Below, one piece after another: positions 26,001 through 41,000 of a stretch of DNA of 64,000 nt (positions are counted from its first letter, which is position 1; each line of letters opens with the position of its first letter). The notes beneath the pieces are model-generated. The model made no database searches, was not told the origin of the DNA, and worked only from the letters and a program-made list of their open reading frames with translations. Made by a program: the position numbers and the translations under genes. Source of the DNA: Plazaster borealis (lineage: Eukaryota > Echinodermata > Asteroidea > Forcipulatida > Labidiasteridae); assembly GCA_021014325.1 (NCBI GenBank), contig CM037472.1, forward strand, positions 29,350,234-29,414,233. The letters are read 5' to 3'.

Positions 26001-29000
26001 ATTTTGTTCACAGCTTTCAGTGATGATGTGACTTATGACATGCCTGTAGGGTGTTGTTGCCACGGCACGCCACAAATAAGTAATATCATAAGTCACATCA
26101 TCACTATGGGGTTCTGGTCTAGTGGTCAAATGCACTGGACTGGAGCTCTGGTGTTTCTGATCAGCAGAGTATGGGTACGAGTCCGGGTCTTGACGCTTGT
26201 GTCCTTAAAGCAAGACCATTTAATAACCATTATGACTTCGTCCTTTGGATGAGGCGTAAAACCGTAGGTCCCTTGTGCTGTGTAATGCCCGTAGAATAAC
26301 CCAGTACACTTATCGTTATAAGGGAAGGGGTTTGCCCCAGTGTTTCTGGCAGCTGAATGCCACAACATCACCTTGTAAACCTTTATAAGGTGCTATATAA
26401 ATGGGTCTCATAATTTAAAAACGATATAAACCTGTCTTTAAAAAAATAAGAAGAACTTTGAGTGGTGAAAAACGAATGTGAAAAAAGAAAGAAAAAAAAA
26501 TGTTTGTGGAAAATAAATAAATTTCATCCAAGGACCTTTGAGTGACCTTCCTTGAAGAAAATTAACTCATCAAATTTGTCCTCCTTGTGTCTGAGTGGGA
26601 AATCGTTACAAAAATATTGCCATATTGATGATCTTGACCTACATTTTGTAGTGATTCAAAATAAATCGAAAAACAGCGGGAAAAAAAGAAAAAGAAAAAA
26701 ACAGCACAATATTGCCATGAACAGTTTAACAAATATTGAAGTCAAAAATGCTAGCATTTGTTGCAACTGGTTTATGAGCTTAGTTTAAATTAAAAATCAC
26801 AAAAGTCAAGATTTATTTGTTTTCTTTTTCCTTTCAAATTCAAGTAGAGCTCTGTAGATCTTGTTACGGTCTGGTAAAAAAACAAAAAACACATCTGCAG
26901 AAAAGGTACTGCTAATGTAATTGATTGAAGATGCTGTGATTGAACTGGGTTTCCCTCCTGACGTTCATTTTCAGTCGGTTGGGTTTGTTGCCCTTGGGGA
27001 AACGGCCCAGGAGTGGGGTGGAAAAGGATAGAAAATTGCATTTGGTTGGATTTGTTGGCGTACATGTACCTGGGGAAATGGCCCGGAGGGGGATGGAAAA
27101 GGTTGCGGGTGCTTTTTAATAATTATGTTCCTTTACTGCCAATTTGAATTGGGGAGGAGAGACACGTACATACTTGGATGAGCAAACTCAATAACAATGT
27201 GGACATCAGAAAATTGATTTTTTGCCACTAAAACAGCACTTCCTTGAAATTGCTGAAATTTTCAATCACCGACTTAATGCTTATGTTGTTGAGTTATTAG
27301 TATCTTATCTGGACTTTCACTCCGCTGAATATAGACCATGTGACCTATGACATCACATGTTTACAAAAGAGCCTCAGATCCTTGACTTCCTGCAGGCACA
27401 ATTTGTACACAATTCAATGGAAGAAAAAATGAAATCTTATATTTTATAGAGATTGCATCGCCTGATTTTTATCACATTTGGTATAAAGAAAGGGGGCTAA
27501 TCTCAAAACGTGTACAACCGTTACTTTATAACTCTTGAATTTATGTTGAAATCATGACACAAAATGTAAAATTTCCCATATATGACTAATTCAGTACCTT
27601 GCCTGCCAGAAAGGCTCTGGAATGTACTTGTAAGGTCACTCTTTTTGTAACCAAAGTTAAGGTTTCATGTACTATATAAAGTACATGTTCATTATAATAT
27701 CTACATTTGTACCGATTTCAAACATTCAATGTATATTCTGTCATGCCCCATCAACAGAAAGAAGCCCAACTCTGAGCTACCGTTCAGCAGCAAGCCCAGG
27801 ATGGCCAGGTCTTCCTCTGGTAAAGGTAACCGTAAGAACTCCATTGAATACCCAGAGGAGAAGTCGGACCCCAATGCCTATGAGTACAACCCATCATCCG
27901 GGGTGACCTTCAGGGACAAGCCCACATCTGATGTTAGTATCGTTGGTCAGGGGTACAGTAATGGACAGGGTCACAATGTCAGATCGCAGTCGCCGCCAAT
28001 CCCAACTCATTCCAAGGCGCAGAATGGGCGGGACAGGAAAAGGCAGCAAAAAGGTGAATTATTGTTGCAATACATGTTTGAAATACACATGTACCAATCA
28101 AATTATACTTTGAAATGCATTTATAAAATACTCTGCAGGGACTTTCGTGTACAGCATAATTTGCAATTTTATTGACAAAAATTGCGACAAATATTTTATC
28201 AATCTATTTGGAGTTGTGAAAAATGGTCCCAAGCCATGGATTCATTTCCGATTCCACAGTTTCGCTGTTCACAGTCACTTTCTCCCAGCAAAGTGTTCAA
28301 TAATCAAGTTCATTCCAATATTGTTTGAATAATAATAATGGCGGACTTGCAAGAAATGACAATTTTGCGTTTTCCCACCAGGACCCCTGTTATCACCCCT
28401 GTCTATGTCATCAATGCACCACCCCGGGCCAGTGGACCTCGATGACAAAGCCAACGTAGCAGCAGACGACTTGTCTATGGTCATCGGAAAGAGTAAGCTG
28501 CTTTCAATATTATTCACTGTAGCATTTCATGGTTGTCACTTGCAAATTTCTGTGACTTAAAATACAATAAATGGAGTTGTATAACTCCACCGGAAATGGG
28601 AAAAAAGAAAAGGCAATAAACCCCTAAATAAAACAAATAAAGTGAAAGACTTGCTTATTCATTTATTTATTTATCATTTTTAGCACACTACTTCTCAAAT
28701 ATGCATATATATTTGAATCATCTGAAGCAAGTTTAGGTGGATTTGGTGCTGCAAAAATGTTCAATACTATTTATATATCTAAATATAAACTTTAAAAAAA
28801 GTAACCAAAAAGTTCAAACTGCCTGTTATAAAGATGAGACTTTTTTCTCTCTTCAGCCTCTGTTGTCGAAAGTCCCTCGTGGTTTCTTTCTTTCCAGCCT
28901 ATTTCACTCAAATGCAGGAGGAAATCCTCTTCACCAATTTTCCATTTCATTTTATTCTGAGCTGTCTGTTTTGCCATGCAATGCCCTTACATTTACTTTC

Positions 29001-32000
29001 TTAATTTCTCCATCTTCTGTTTTGTCTCCCTCTTTTTCTGGTTTGGTTTCTTTGAGTCCTATTGGTTGTTTTGCATATCCACCTGTTTTCATACCTCCTG
29101 CCCATCTCCACTTTGAAATAATGGTCTTAATAATATCTGCACTCAGAGCAATGACCTTTAAATCTTGGATTTCCAGAAATAGTTGCGAGTTTATAAATTA
29201 GTAATGAGGCTTGGCATATGATTCTCTCATTATTAATATAAGCGGCGTCTGAACCAAGCCGCTTTGGCTACATTAATGGCTATTGGCAGCAGTGGCAACA
29301 TCGAAGAATAGGCCTTTTCAGCAATCCGGCCTTAGCCACAGCCAAAGCCATTAATTCAGACATGGATTAAGACCGAGTCCGACTCAAGTGACTTTCACTA
29401 TGGTCGTTGGCTGCAGTGGCAATGTTGAAAAATAGCCCTTTTCAGTAATCCGGCCAAAGCCACTGCCGAAGCAGTCAAGCCAACACAGCCTGAGGCTTGA
29501 AGGACAAGATAGTCTGTTTCCCTCTTGGTAAACTGAGATTCTGAATCCCCAAAACACTGACTGTACAAAAAACACTTCCTTTCAATGTACAGATTCACTC
29601 ATGCTGTTATTTGCACCATTGTCCTTGCACTTAAAGGCAATGAAACATGAACCAAAGTACATTTGTTGGAAAGTGCAGGATACATTTATTTCACATGGGA
29701 GAATTCTTGTAATTGGGGAACTTGCAAGTGTAAATGTCACAGCGGTAATGGAACATTTAAGACAGAATGAATTCGAATGTTTGCAACTTGGTGATCTCTA
29801 TAGACTGTGCAAGTCTCGCGCATATTTGAAATTCCGGGACCATTGTGGTCCCAACCATAAGGAGTTTTACGTGGGCGGGATTTTGTTTTGTCAATTATTT
29901 TAGTTTAACGTAGTTTATGGCTGTGAAAATAATTTTGTTGGGAATGTAATACTAAGTGATTAACAATAAGAAAGTATTAAATCAATTCAACAAAATAATG
30001 AAGAAAACCTGAGGATAAGACTTGACCTCCGTTTCCGGTTATTTACTGAGGTCATGTTCTCATATTTTGTTCTTGCTTACATCTCCTTCTTAGTTGTATT
30101 ATAAGTTTAAATTTTGTTATTGTTGTAACCCTTCCCCAGGGTATGGGGTTTGTTCCGTTTTTGGAATAAAATTTGATACAATACAATACAATTAAACCTA
30201 TGTAATAAACACACACATTTGGCAAATGGGGTTTCTAACAATAAGCATCCTCGTCCCAAGTTTTAATTTTGTTTCAATGTTCATTGGAACAAATTATTTG
30301 TATCATACAAAAATTGAAAATTTATTTATAACAACTTGGTACGGGTATTTTATTTTCAAGAATTTTGTATAAGTATAGTTTAAAAAGAAGATTTGATTTC
30401 ATCGAAAAATATACTCTTCGTTTGAGTTTTTTTATATGTTTTCGATTTGCGTGAGACTTGCCTAGTCTATTGAGGTTCTGTTATGTGTTCCATATATTGA
30501 TTAAATGAGCTCCAGTTGTCAGATCGCTTGACTACTTTACAAGGTGGCATCCTAGAAATTAGAGCAAGGTTGATGAGTCTTGGTGGCTCTGAAAACCGCT
30601 GCAATCAGTGGAGTCAAAGAGAAAATAGACACAGAGTGAAGGGCTCTCGCTGAAGCTGAAAAAAAAAGCTTTTGTTTAAATCCAAATCCTTTTCAAAATC
30701 TTGAATGGTAACAAATTTTTGTTTTGCTTGTTATTGTTTAACTAGAGTCATTACTGCATCGGGGAATGAATAATGGTATGGGTATGATTTAGTTTTACCC
30801 GAAACCCTTGTATGAGTAGCACTAAATTGTTTGTAATGAAATGATTTAAATTCCACTTTAAAATTTGCTCTTTGTTGCTAACCTTGGTCTCTCTAGAGCC
30901 AAACCTTGATAGGTCCTGCTGTAGTGTAATGCGAGTATGAAGTGTAGTTTTTCTGAAGTATTCTATATTTTGTTCAGAGAAAAATCCATGTACAATGCAG
31001 CCCTGTGCCCATTAGCTCATGCTATGCTGCTTTTCTGTTACGTATTATTATTGATTGCCCCAAACATGTTACAATATGCAGTTTTTTTTTACATTTTGAA
31101 AAATTGGGTTAAAAACCTTTTGCCTTGACACGAAAATAAAGGACAAATGGTTGGTATGTAGACGAATCTGTACTTGTTTTTGTAAAAATGATGAAAAAGA
31201 TTTAGAATTTCATTCCAAATATCTTTTTAGGCTTTTAAATCGACATACGAAATACGATGTTCAGCGGCTTACCATTAATGTCTGTATTTCTAAAACAAAA
31301 TAAAATTGAAGTTTCTTATATTATTTTTCCAGATACTTTTACCAGAAAAATTGTGTCAAAAGTCAACAGTATTAGCCAATGTGGGGGTGTATGATAAAGG
31401 TTGTACAGAATGGTCACAAAAGGGTTATTTTTTTTAAAAATATTGATGTTTATATTCGTTGAACATAAATCTTGAACATAAAACTTGAACGTAAAAAGCA
31501 GAAAAAGCCAAGTAAGCTAGAAAGGGGAAACTACAAAACAAGAACATGACACAATCTAAATCCCAAACTACAGGTATTGTCACCTAGGAACAAAGCTGCA
31601 ACTCAAATTCTACTTCTAGGTGGTGCATCAATTCCTTAGATTTACCAAGCTGAAAATATATCATTTCTGGTGCATTCCTTTCACCAGAGGGATGACAAAA
31701 TGACTAAGAATTGTTGCTGTGTAATTTAGAACAGTGGGCTGCAAACTTGGGCCGGCATCCCACTGAAAATTTCAGGCACTCGACTGCGACCTGCCCACCC
31801 ATTGCCCTCTGCTGCAGAAAATGTCATAATAACAGGCTAATCTTAATGAAAGTAAATTATTTATTGAAGCAGTTTCTTTTGATAATGCATTATGAGTAAT
31901 TTTGATGATTGATCAATTATGAGACAATCTTTGTTGCTGGCAGTGTTATGACAGTGTTTAGCGCTTCTAACAAAGTTTGCCATTGTGTTGCATACCATTA

Positions 32001-35000
32001 ATTTAGAAGACATACTACACAGTAGTTTTATCTAATTAACTTCATTGCGTGTGAAAACCCTTTTATGATGTAAGTGAGAAGAGCATTTTTTTGATTTACA
32101 CCACGAGCGATGAGAAACAAATTATTTCTGTCTGACCTACTTCAGGTTCCCCTGTCCTTTTACAAGGAAAAACGGATGAACTATTCAGGTGTAATATAGT
32201 CAATAAACAGTTGATTTATGGTGTACCTTTATATGAATAGATCTTTTTACAGTACGCATCGGCTGTTTCATCATGTTGTTCCTTTATCGCTGCAGGAACT
32301 TTTTTCATAAGAGTAACTATAAACATGTTTAAATCATTGAATCGTCATGGGGGTTTTTTATGTCGGAAAAATTGTGTCCGTTTAGTTTGAAACTTCATTG
32401 TTAGGGATTAGGTTCCACATTTTGTATTTTACTGCAAATTTAAGTTTCCCTCATGACGTTTTTGTGTCCATGGTGTAATATCAAAACAGACTTGTCAAGT
32501 ATCACTCTTTGTACACTGATGAAATTGGTGCTGCCCCAAATATTGAACACTTAACTTTAAAAAATAGCGTGTACAAAAGCCTCTTGGTCTTCTCATACCT
32601 GACCTGCCACAGGTCATGTCGTGTCGTGGTCGAGGGGTCAAATGCATCAGACTCAAGCTGTGGTGTTCTGATCAGCAGAGTGGGGGTTCAAGTCCCGGTC
32701 TTAACACTTGTGTCCTTAAGCAAGACACTTAACCATTATTGCCTTGTCCTTCGGATGGGACGTAAAGATGTGTGTTGTGTAATGCATGTTAAAACCCAAT
32801 GCACTTATCGTTAAGTTACTTATCGGTGTTTTTGGCATGGTTGGCAATTCCAAGTGCACAACCGACCCTGCCCGTGTTGACCCCTGCAGTACCCACCAAG
32901 ATGTGCTAAACATCAAAGTCTGTAGGTCATGTTTAAAATAAAGATTTTTAGATTTAACTTTGTAATGGTTTCACATGTTGACTTTTCTCTGTATTTTGTA
33001 GGTGTTTTTAACGGCAAGACTTCAGGCATAGCCTACTCGCCTCCACCAGTCGCGACCCACAAGAAAAAAAGCATCGGAGAGGAGCGGCGACTTCTGGCAG
33101 AGGTCATAGGTCAAAGCTACAGGCAAAACTCCAAGTTTTCCAGCTCAGCCGAGAGTGACAGTGAGGAAGTAGAGGAAGATGAGGTTAGTCTGGAGTTCCC
33201 ATGTCATCTATTCCTCAATAATGTTCTGAATATTTACTTGCTAAGCACAGAAAATTATTGCTTAAGAAAAATCAGGCATGCAACTCTTCAATTAAAAAAA
33301 AGAGGAAAATGTACCCTTTTCTCGATCGATTATAGATCCTTTCTTTTTGAAGTCATTTTGCGATTGATTATTTACGTTTGTACATCGAGTGTGAAAACGT
33401 TTTTCCAACGTATTTGTCAAGCGCATGCACAAGTATAGTGTCCGTATCCCGACATAATCATTAACGTGAGAAGAAAATACGGAGCCAGACTATCAGCTTG
33501 AAGTCAACAGAGGGCGCTATAGGGACATAAGCCTAATAATGCTCACGGTATACGGAGTCTGTGTCCTGCACTTGGTTTTCCTGTTACGTACGTATACAAA
33601 ACATGGAGCCAGCCTCCTTGTAGCGCGGTCCAAATTCCGCGGCGCCGCAAACTGAATTTTTTTTTCACAGCCGGATTTTTGAAAAACGCGGAAGTCCGCG
33701 GATCCACGGAAGAGTTGCATGCCTGAAAAATAGGTTACCAGCCATCAAAACATACAGTTACCATTGTTGTGACTGGTACCCCACCCATTTCTTGCTTAGC
33801 AAAGAAATTTGCTTAGCAGAATTTTCTGCTAAAGAGCTTAATAAAATTGGGCCCTAGTGTTTCTGACCAGCAGAGTGTGGGTTCCAGTCCTGGTCTTGAC
33901 ACGTATGTCCTGTATGTTGTGTAATGCACGTAAAAGAACCCAGTACACTTACCTTACCGCTGTTTCCGTTTTAATTGGCTGCAGATTGCGCCACAACATC
34001 TTGTAAACCATTACATGATGTAAATAAATGGGTCTTATATTTCGAACACAGCTGTGCAAATCATGACTTCTTTGAGACACCCTTGATCATGATAAAGCGC
34101 TATATAAGAACTGCTTATTATTATTGTTATTACTAGTATCAATCTCAAAACTTTCAGATGATAAATTTCACGCTAGTACCAATTCTTCAGAGAAGTTTAT
34201 CCTTCTGAATCACTGTCAAAGTTGAGAAGCTAGCTTTACTGCACCCTCGAAATCACCATTGGTTTATTTTATTTTATGAACATCGAAAATAAAGTCATCT
34301 ATGGGACTACACAGTAATAGTTGTTTTTTTTCACTGAAACAGAAACGCTTAATGTGATGGAGTTGGTTGGATGGTGTGTTTATTTAAAAAAAAACAGAAT
34401 GGAAAAGAATTTACATGTATGTTACCACCAACAGAGCTTGAATTTGGGGGTAAAATCCACAAGACCGTAGGGCTTGCATCTTAAAGGTATCGTACACGTT
34501 TGGTATTTACTCAAAATATATATTAGCATAAAAACTGACTTGGTAATGAGCAACAGGGAGCTGTTGATAGTATAAAACATTGTGAGAAACGAATCCCTCT
34601 GAAGTAATGTAGTTTTTGAGAAAGAGGTAATTTCTCACTAAAATAATAAAAGACTTCTAGCTAGAAGCCTTTTATTCCTATCTGAAAGCACACAAATTTG
34701 TACAACAAGGGTGTTTTTTCTTTCATCATTTTCTTGCAACTTCGATGACCAATTGAGCCCAAATTTTCACAGGCTTGTTATTTTATGCATATGTTGGGAT
34801 ACACCAAATGAGAACACTGGTCTTTGACAATTACCAAAGGTGTACGATTTCTAGACCAGAAATGTGTTTCCAAGACCTAAATCAAAATGAGAAAAAATCT
34901 ATATGTACACAGTTTAACATATAAACTGTTTTTGTGTGAACAAGCTCAGAGAAGATTGATCTCATTTGGGTAAGTTTACTTCGATATTAACAGAATTGAA

Positions 35001-38000
35001 AGACATGTATCAGACTGAATTGAAAGTCAATATTTGAACATCTTTAAAAACACATTTTTGTTATGAGGTATTATTACATGTATTAAATTAAAAAGCACAA
35101 GACTCGGACTTGTCCAGTCTTGAGTTTATTGGCCCCATGCTAGAATCACTAGGCTCGGACCTGCAGTCCAGTGTTAATTCTGAGCCCTGACCAAGAGAGT
35201 GATGTAATACACCTTTACTGAACACCTGATGTGAGAAATTGAAATATTGGGCTTTTTACCCCTTCTATCGAAATAGATTATCAAAAGTGTACTTAAAGGC
35301 AGGGTAAACTTTTGGTAATTGTCAAAGACCAGTATCCTCACTTGGTGTATCCTAACACATGCAGAAAATAACAAGCCTGTGAAAATTTGGGCTCAAATGG
35401 TCATCGAAGTTGCAAGAAAATAATGAAAGAAAAAAAACACCCTTGTTGCATACAATTGTGTGCTTTCAGATGCGTGTGAAAGGCTTCATGTTCTCAGATT
35501 CAATTTTTTTGAAAAAAATTACCTCTTTCTCTAAAACTACATTACTTCAAGGGGTATCGTTTCTATCATTGTTTTATAGTATCAAAAGCTCTCCAGTGCT
35601 CTTTACCAAGTAAGTTTTTATGGTCATTAATTGTTGGAGTAATTACCAAAGGTATACCCTGCCTTTAAGACAAAATTACAACCATTGGGAAAACTGCTAA
35701 CGTGACTGACGCAAAGTGGTCCCTTGACTAATGCCCTGTTCTTGTATGAGTATAATATGTCAGCACCACATGGACAAGTCATTAATATTGATTCTCTGCT
35801 GAAAGGAAATTAATGAATATTTATTCAAGTCAATGAATACTCATAAGAGCATAAAGCCTGTTTTGGCAGCTTGTACTCTTTTTGTTTTGGCGTCAAGTGT
35901 GTCAGCAGAAAAGCTCTCATGAATGATGTATAAAAGCCACAGTATGACGTTGTATTGATTATGATCGGAAAACAAACAAACAAGTGAACAAAGTTGTTAT
36001 TTGAAATATAATATTAACAATAATAGTAATACGTGGTTCTTGTATAGCTTCATCACACCAGACTGGCATCTCAAATCGCTTAGTTTTTTGTTGTTGACAG
36101 GTGTGCACAGCTATAGCCCTTTTTGCACTACCCACCGTGTAAAAAGTCTTCTACACGGATTAAGATTTATCCGGAGATTCCTTTCACACTTGCAATATCT
36201 AACCCAGATAATAAGTTAACCCAGTTTGATACTAACACGGAGCAGCGCAACCCATGTTCACACTTCACATTTGTTTTGACTCTCGACCTCAGGCCCAGCT
36301 TTCACAAGAACGCCAAGTTCATCACTTGACCAGTTTTTGGTCCGATTTGTTTGTGTTTTTACCAGATATCGTGATGAAAAATTGGAAGTGCTGTGCAGTG
36401 ATAATACAAAGATGCATACAGATAAGAAGCCTGTAACACAATGGAGTCTGTCTTGTATTGTCTTATGTGATAAGAGTGCCATGGTTTAACCACATAAGTA
36501 CATGCTATTGGAGTTTATACATGGTTGTTCGACTCGACTTCACCTTCCATGGTGGTGGTTGAAAGTCTCAACCAGCCGCTGTCTTAAGCAGGAAAACTAG
36601 GCATGTGGTCTTACTTGTAATTTAATCCGGAGAATTTGCAGTGAGTCGTCTTTTAACACTGTCATTAGTGGGTTAACTCTAGTCCTGGGCAGAGTTAGAT
36701 TTTACCTGGATTAAGCCAGTTAAAGTTTGGGGGTTTGTTAATCCAGAGAATTTTAGCCCTGAAGAGTGTAGTGTTAACGCTCAACTTAATCCAGAGAATC
36801 TCTGTGACAAATTTGTCCTTAACACAGAGACTCGAGTAGTGTGAAAAGGGCTCTTGTTTTAATTGTGAGACACATTTAAATAATTGCACCTTATAAGGAA
36901 TTACAAGGCGATGTGGCACAATCTGCAGCCAGAAACACCAGAGCAAACCCCCTTCTCTTAACGAGACCTGTGGCTTAACATCCCCATCCAAAGGACGAAG
37001 CAGTTATTATTAGGTGTGTCTTTCTCAAGGACATCAAGTATGGCCATGATGGTGAAATCACACACTGACAACACTAGAACTAAAGTCTGGTGCACTAGAC
37101 CATTAATTGACCTGAGGAGTTTCCTAAAAAAAAACCTGTCATGCATGAGAATATTGTCCAAATCAAACCTTGTTCAATTTTGATGATAACAAAAACCCCA
37201 CTTGTTTGAATATGGACGAAATCTCTAACAAAACTGTTAATTGCTGTTTTCTTTTCTTGAAAACAATAGAGTCACCCAATGTGATAGGTTATCTGTATGA
37301 TGTGTTTGTTAAAAAAATGAGGGCTAGAATGAATGTACTCTTTCTAGAACTAATAATGTATTGTAAAGGTAACATGTACATTTCTGAGAACCTCATAGTT
37401 TCATTTTAAGTTGTTTACACTCATTAGGATGCCGATCTTGTCATAGAGAGCACGGCTTTAGCCTGATGCTCTTCTCCTGTCTGAGTGCTGCGGGCTGGGC
37501 CTGGCAGTGGTTTTTTTCCACTTGGTTTCCTGATATTATTTCCATCGTTGTATTTCCTTTGTCATTCTCTGAGCACTTTGCAACCCAAGGAAAAGGCGCT
37601 TTATAAATGTTTTAATAATAGATGTTAACTTTGCATCGAGGATAAAGAATATTTAAAATAAATTACCGTTTCACCGATGTGTATTAAACACTGTATACTC
37701 AGTACTTTCCCGAGTTCTGTGAAAAAAATGTTGTTATTATTTTATTTTATTTTATTGTTATCATAGGATGCTAACAACATCGCAATGTCCAAAGCTCTTC
37801 AAGAAAAGATGACTCAACGGCAACAAGAGCAAAAGAAAGAGATGGAGCAGAAGCGGGCGGAGAAGCAAGCGATGAGAGAAAAGGCGGCCCAGGAGCGGGA
37901 AGAACGTCGCCGTGTCATGGAGGAAGAGCGCGAGGCAAAGCGGAAAGCCGCCGAAGAAGAGGGAAAGGCCAGGAGACGAGCCATCGAGGCGGAGAGGCAG

Positions 38001-41000
38001 GAAAGGCGGAGGGTCTTAGAGGAGAAAGAGAAGAAGAGACAGGAGGCAGAGGAGAGGAGGGAAGCCCAACGCCGTGCCTTGGAGGAGGAGAGGAAGCTAG
38101 CTTTTCGGAAGGCTAAGGATGAGGAGAGGGAACTGGCTAGACAGAGGGCCAACGATCGGGAGAGAGAGAAGCTCAAACAGCTGGAGATTGATAACAACAA
38201 CTCCAATACAGATGCAATAGGTTAGCTAGGACATCGTCTGGACAGATATCACCATTCATAAAACTAAAATAGTAGTGTAGTTTACTAATATAACATGGTT
38301 TGAGGGTGGACGGCCGATATTAGCTCTCTGAGGTATTGGCAGTTGACAAACTAGTTCCCAATGTAAAGTTGAGGGACTTAGCTTGTCACCTTACTGGCAA
38401 AGCATTAAATAAATGATTTCACCTCAATTTAACTTTAGTTACATTGTCAAGTAAATTCTTGGTCAGTAAGAAGTTTACATATTTAGTAGATGTTCAATTT
38501 GCATCACGGATGAAGAATGTTATTTTGTTTTTACCCATACACTGTTGTGTGTTAAGCACTACTTACTCAGTAGTCCAGAGTCCTGTGACATCTTCTTTAG
38601 AATGGAAAAGGTTGTGGGTTCGAATCCCACTCAAGTAATATGCATACGTGTGAATTTTTGTTCTCAGTACATGGGGAAAGAACTAAGTATACAGTGCTTA
38701 ACACACATCAGTGTAAGGGTAAAAAAATCAAATAATATAAGTTTTACATACATGTTTTTGAGTGTTTACCTAAATGAAAACTTTGGTTTTTTCCATTGAT
38801 TGATGTCAGGCCTCCAGATATCTGGATCCAATCCGGGGAGTTCAGCAATATCGCCCACTGATGAAGCTGAAGATGTTGAAATGGAAACTGGAGCCCCTCA
38901 AAGTCCCTCCAAGGTGGTAGGGAAACCACCCGTAGCTGGTGTCGCAGCCAAGAAGAAGAAAACCAAATCGTAAGCATTTGTGTCTTGAGAATGGAGCATA
39001 CTTTAAGGGAGTGCAGATACCAAGTCAATTAAGTACTAACCCCAAAGACACCCCAAATCCTCCAGAATCCTTTCCGGCATATTTGGCTTCCATTTGATGG
39101 ATTTGGTGTTGAAATTTTCTGCAAAATGAGGCATTGGATTGGCCTGGGCATACCCATCTTTACAAAGTTGAAACTTTGAGGCGAATAGTTGAACTGTATG
39201 CTGTAAAAGGTCCCGGATGAATGAGTCCATAGTGGAAAAATATTTTAAAAAGGTGGGCGGGGGAAGGATTCTCTGAAAAGTCAGAAGTTGGATTCCTTCA
39301 AATAGGACGGGTGCACTGAGGAGGATGTTACCAAGCTTTTGTAACAAACATTACCATTTATTTATGATAGATTTGATTATGCTGACCTCCACTGTTATTT
39401 AAAAAAGTTGAAGAAATGTGCATTCAACAGTGACGCACGGGCTCTAATTGCGCTCCCCTAAAAGTCAACAATATTTAGCGTATTACCGCAAATTGTAACT
39501 CTTTTTGCCAACTTACATACCTGGACTGGTTCGGGAGCTATCTTTGTGATAGGAAACAGTTTGTTCAATGGAAAAATTATGATTCTACACCTAAATCTAT
39601 CAAATGTGGTGTACCACAAGGTTCAATTCTAGGTCCAATACTCTTTCTTTTATATATAAACGATATCTGTAATTCTTCAAAATTATTATCCTTTATTCTA
39701 TTTGCTGATGACACCAATGTTTTCTTTAGTCATAGTAACTTAAAGGAGGCAGTTTCAGTAATGAACACAGAACTGCAAAATGTTTCATTGTGGTTTAAAT
39801 GTAACAAATTATCAATTAATGAAAAAAAAACTTGCCTTATGTTATTTTCAAATAAGTGTAATGATGAAAATATCAATATTTATATCAACAATTCTAAAAT
39901 TAGTCAAGTTAATTCTTTTAGATTTCTCGGTGTTATAATTGACAGCAACCTTACTTGGAAGTCTCACTGCCAAAAGATTCACACATCAGTTTCCCAAATT
40001 TTGGGTGTTCTACGTAAACTTCAACATATTCTGCCTAGAAATGTGCTATTCTCTATTTATAATACACTGGCATTGCCCCACTTTCAATACGGAATTCTAG
40101 CTTGGGGAAATACTCATGCTACTTATCTTAACAAGCTATTAGTAGTACAGAAGAAATCCTTGAGAGTAATAACCAATTGTAGCTTTAGAGAGCACACTGC
40201 ACCCCTTTTCAAGCAGTTTAAAACACTCGATATTTTTAAACTGTATAAATATCATCTTGGGGTCCTTATGTTTAAATTTGAGTCTAACTTGTTACCAAGT
40301 AACATAAGCCTCCTCTTTTCGCGAAATCTGGACATCCATCCACATAACACTAGATCAGCAACTAAAATCCATATTGGAAAGGCTCGGACCACATTATTTA
40401 TGAAAACAGTCAGACATCAAGGCCCCCTACTCTGGAATCAGCTTACCCCAATACCTTCATTTAGAACTGTGCACACCTTAAAAAAATACATGAAAAACCT
40501 ACTTACAACCAATATCGTCTAAAATGACACCACTTGTAACTATACGTGTATGCATGATTGTACATTCCAATTTATCTAGTCTTGTAAATACCTAAACATG
40601 TTTCTTTTAATTTTCCTTTTTTTGTTATCGACACTCAGTTATACTATTTATATGTATTTATGGCTCTATAGCAAAACTAAATGTGAAAAGCAGTTTAATT
40701 ACAAAAAACATTTGTTGTGCTATGTTTGCTGTATGCATTATACCTTTCTCTGTACTTTCATTTCATCAATTAATATTGTTATTGTTAAAAACTAAAACCA
40801 ATTAATTTATAAACTAAAGGGACCAGGCCCTGCATAAGCCTAGGCTTTTTCCTGGTGCCCTCCACTTATCACCCATTGTACCCAATGCATGTATGTTTTA
40901 TGATTATATATTGTGATATTTGGAAAATAAAACAAACAAACAAACAATTAAGAAAATAGACTGGACCCCTGTGTGCAGAGAATATCCATGCTTTGATTGT

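Noticed and set aside
28737..29201. 154-codon open frame
   Set aside because: Hydrophobic, AT-driven, no homology recognised and no acceptor/donor in phase with neighbouring exons.
37814..38206. 130-codon minus-strand Ser/Leu-rich frame
   Set aside because: Antisense shadow of the Glu/Arg-rich exon 10.
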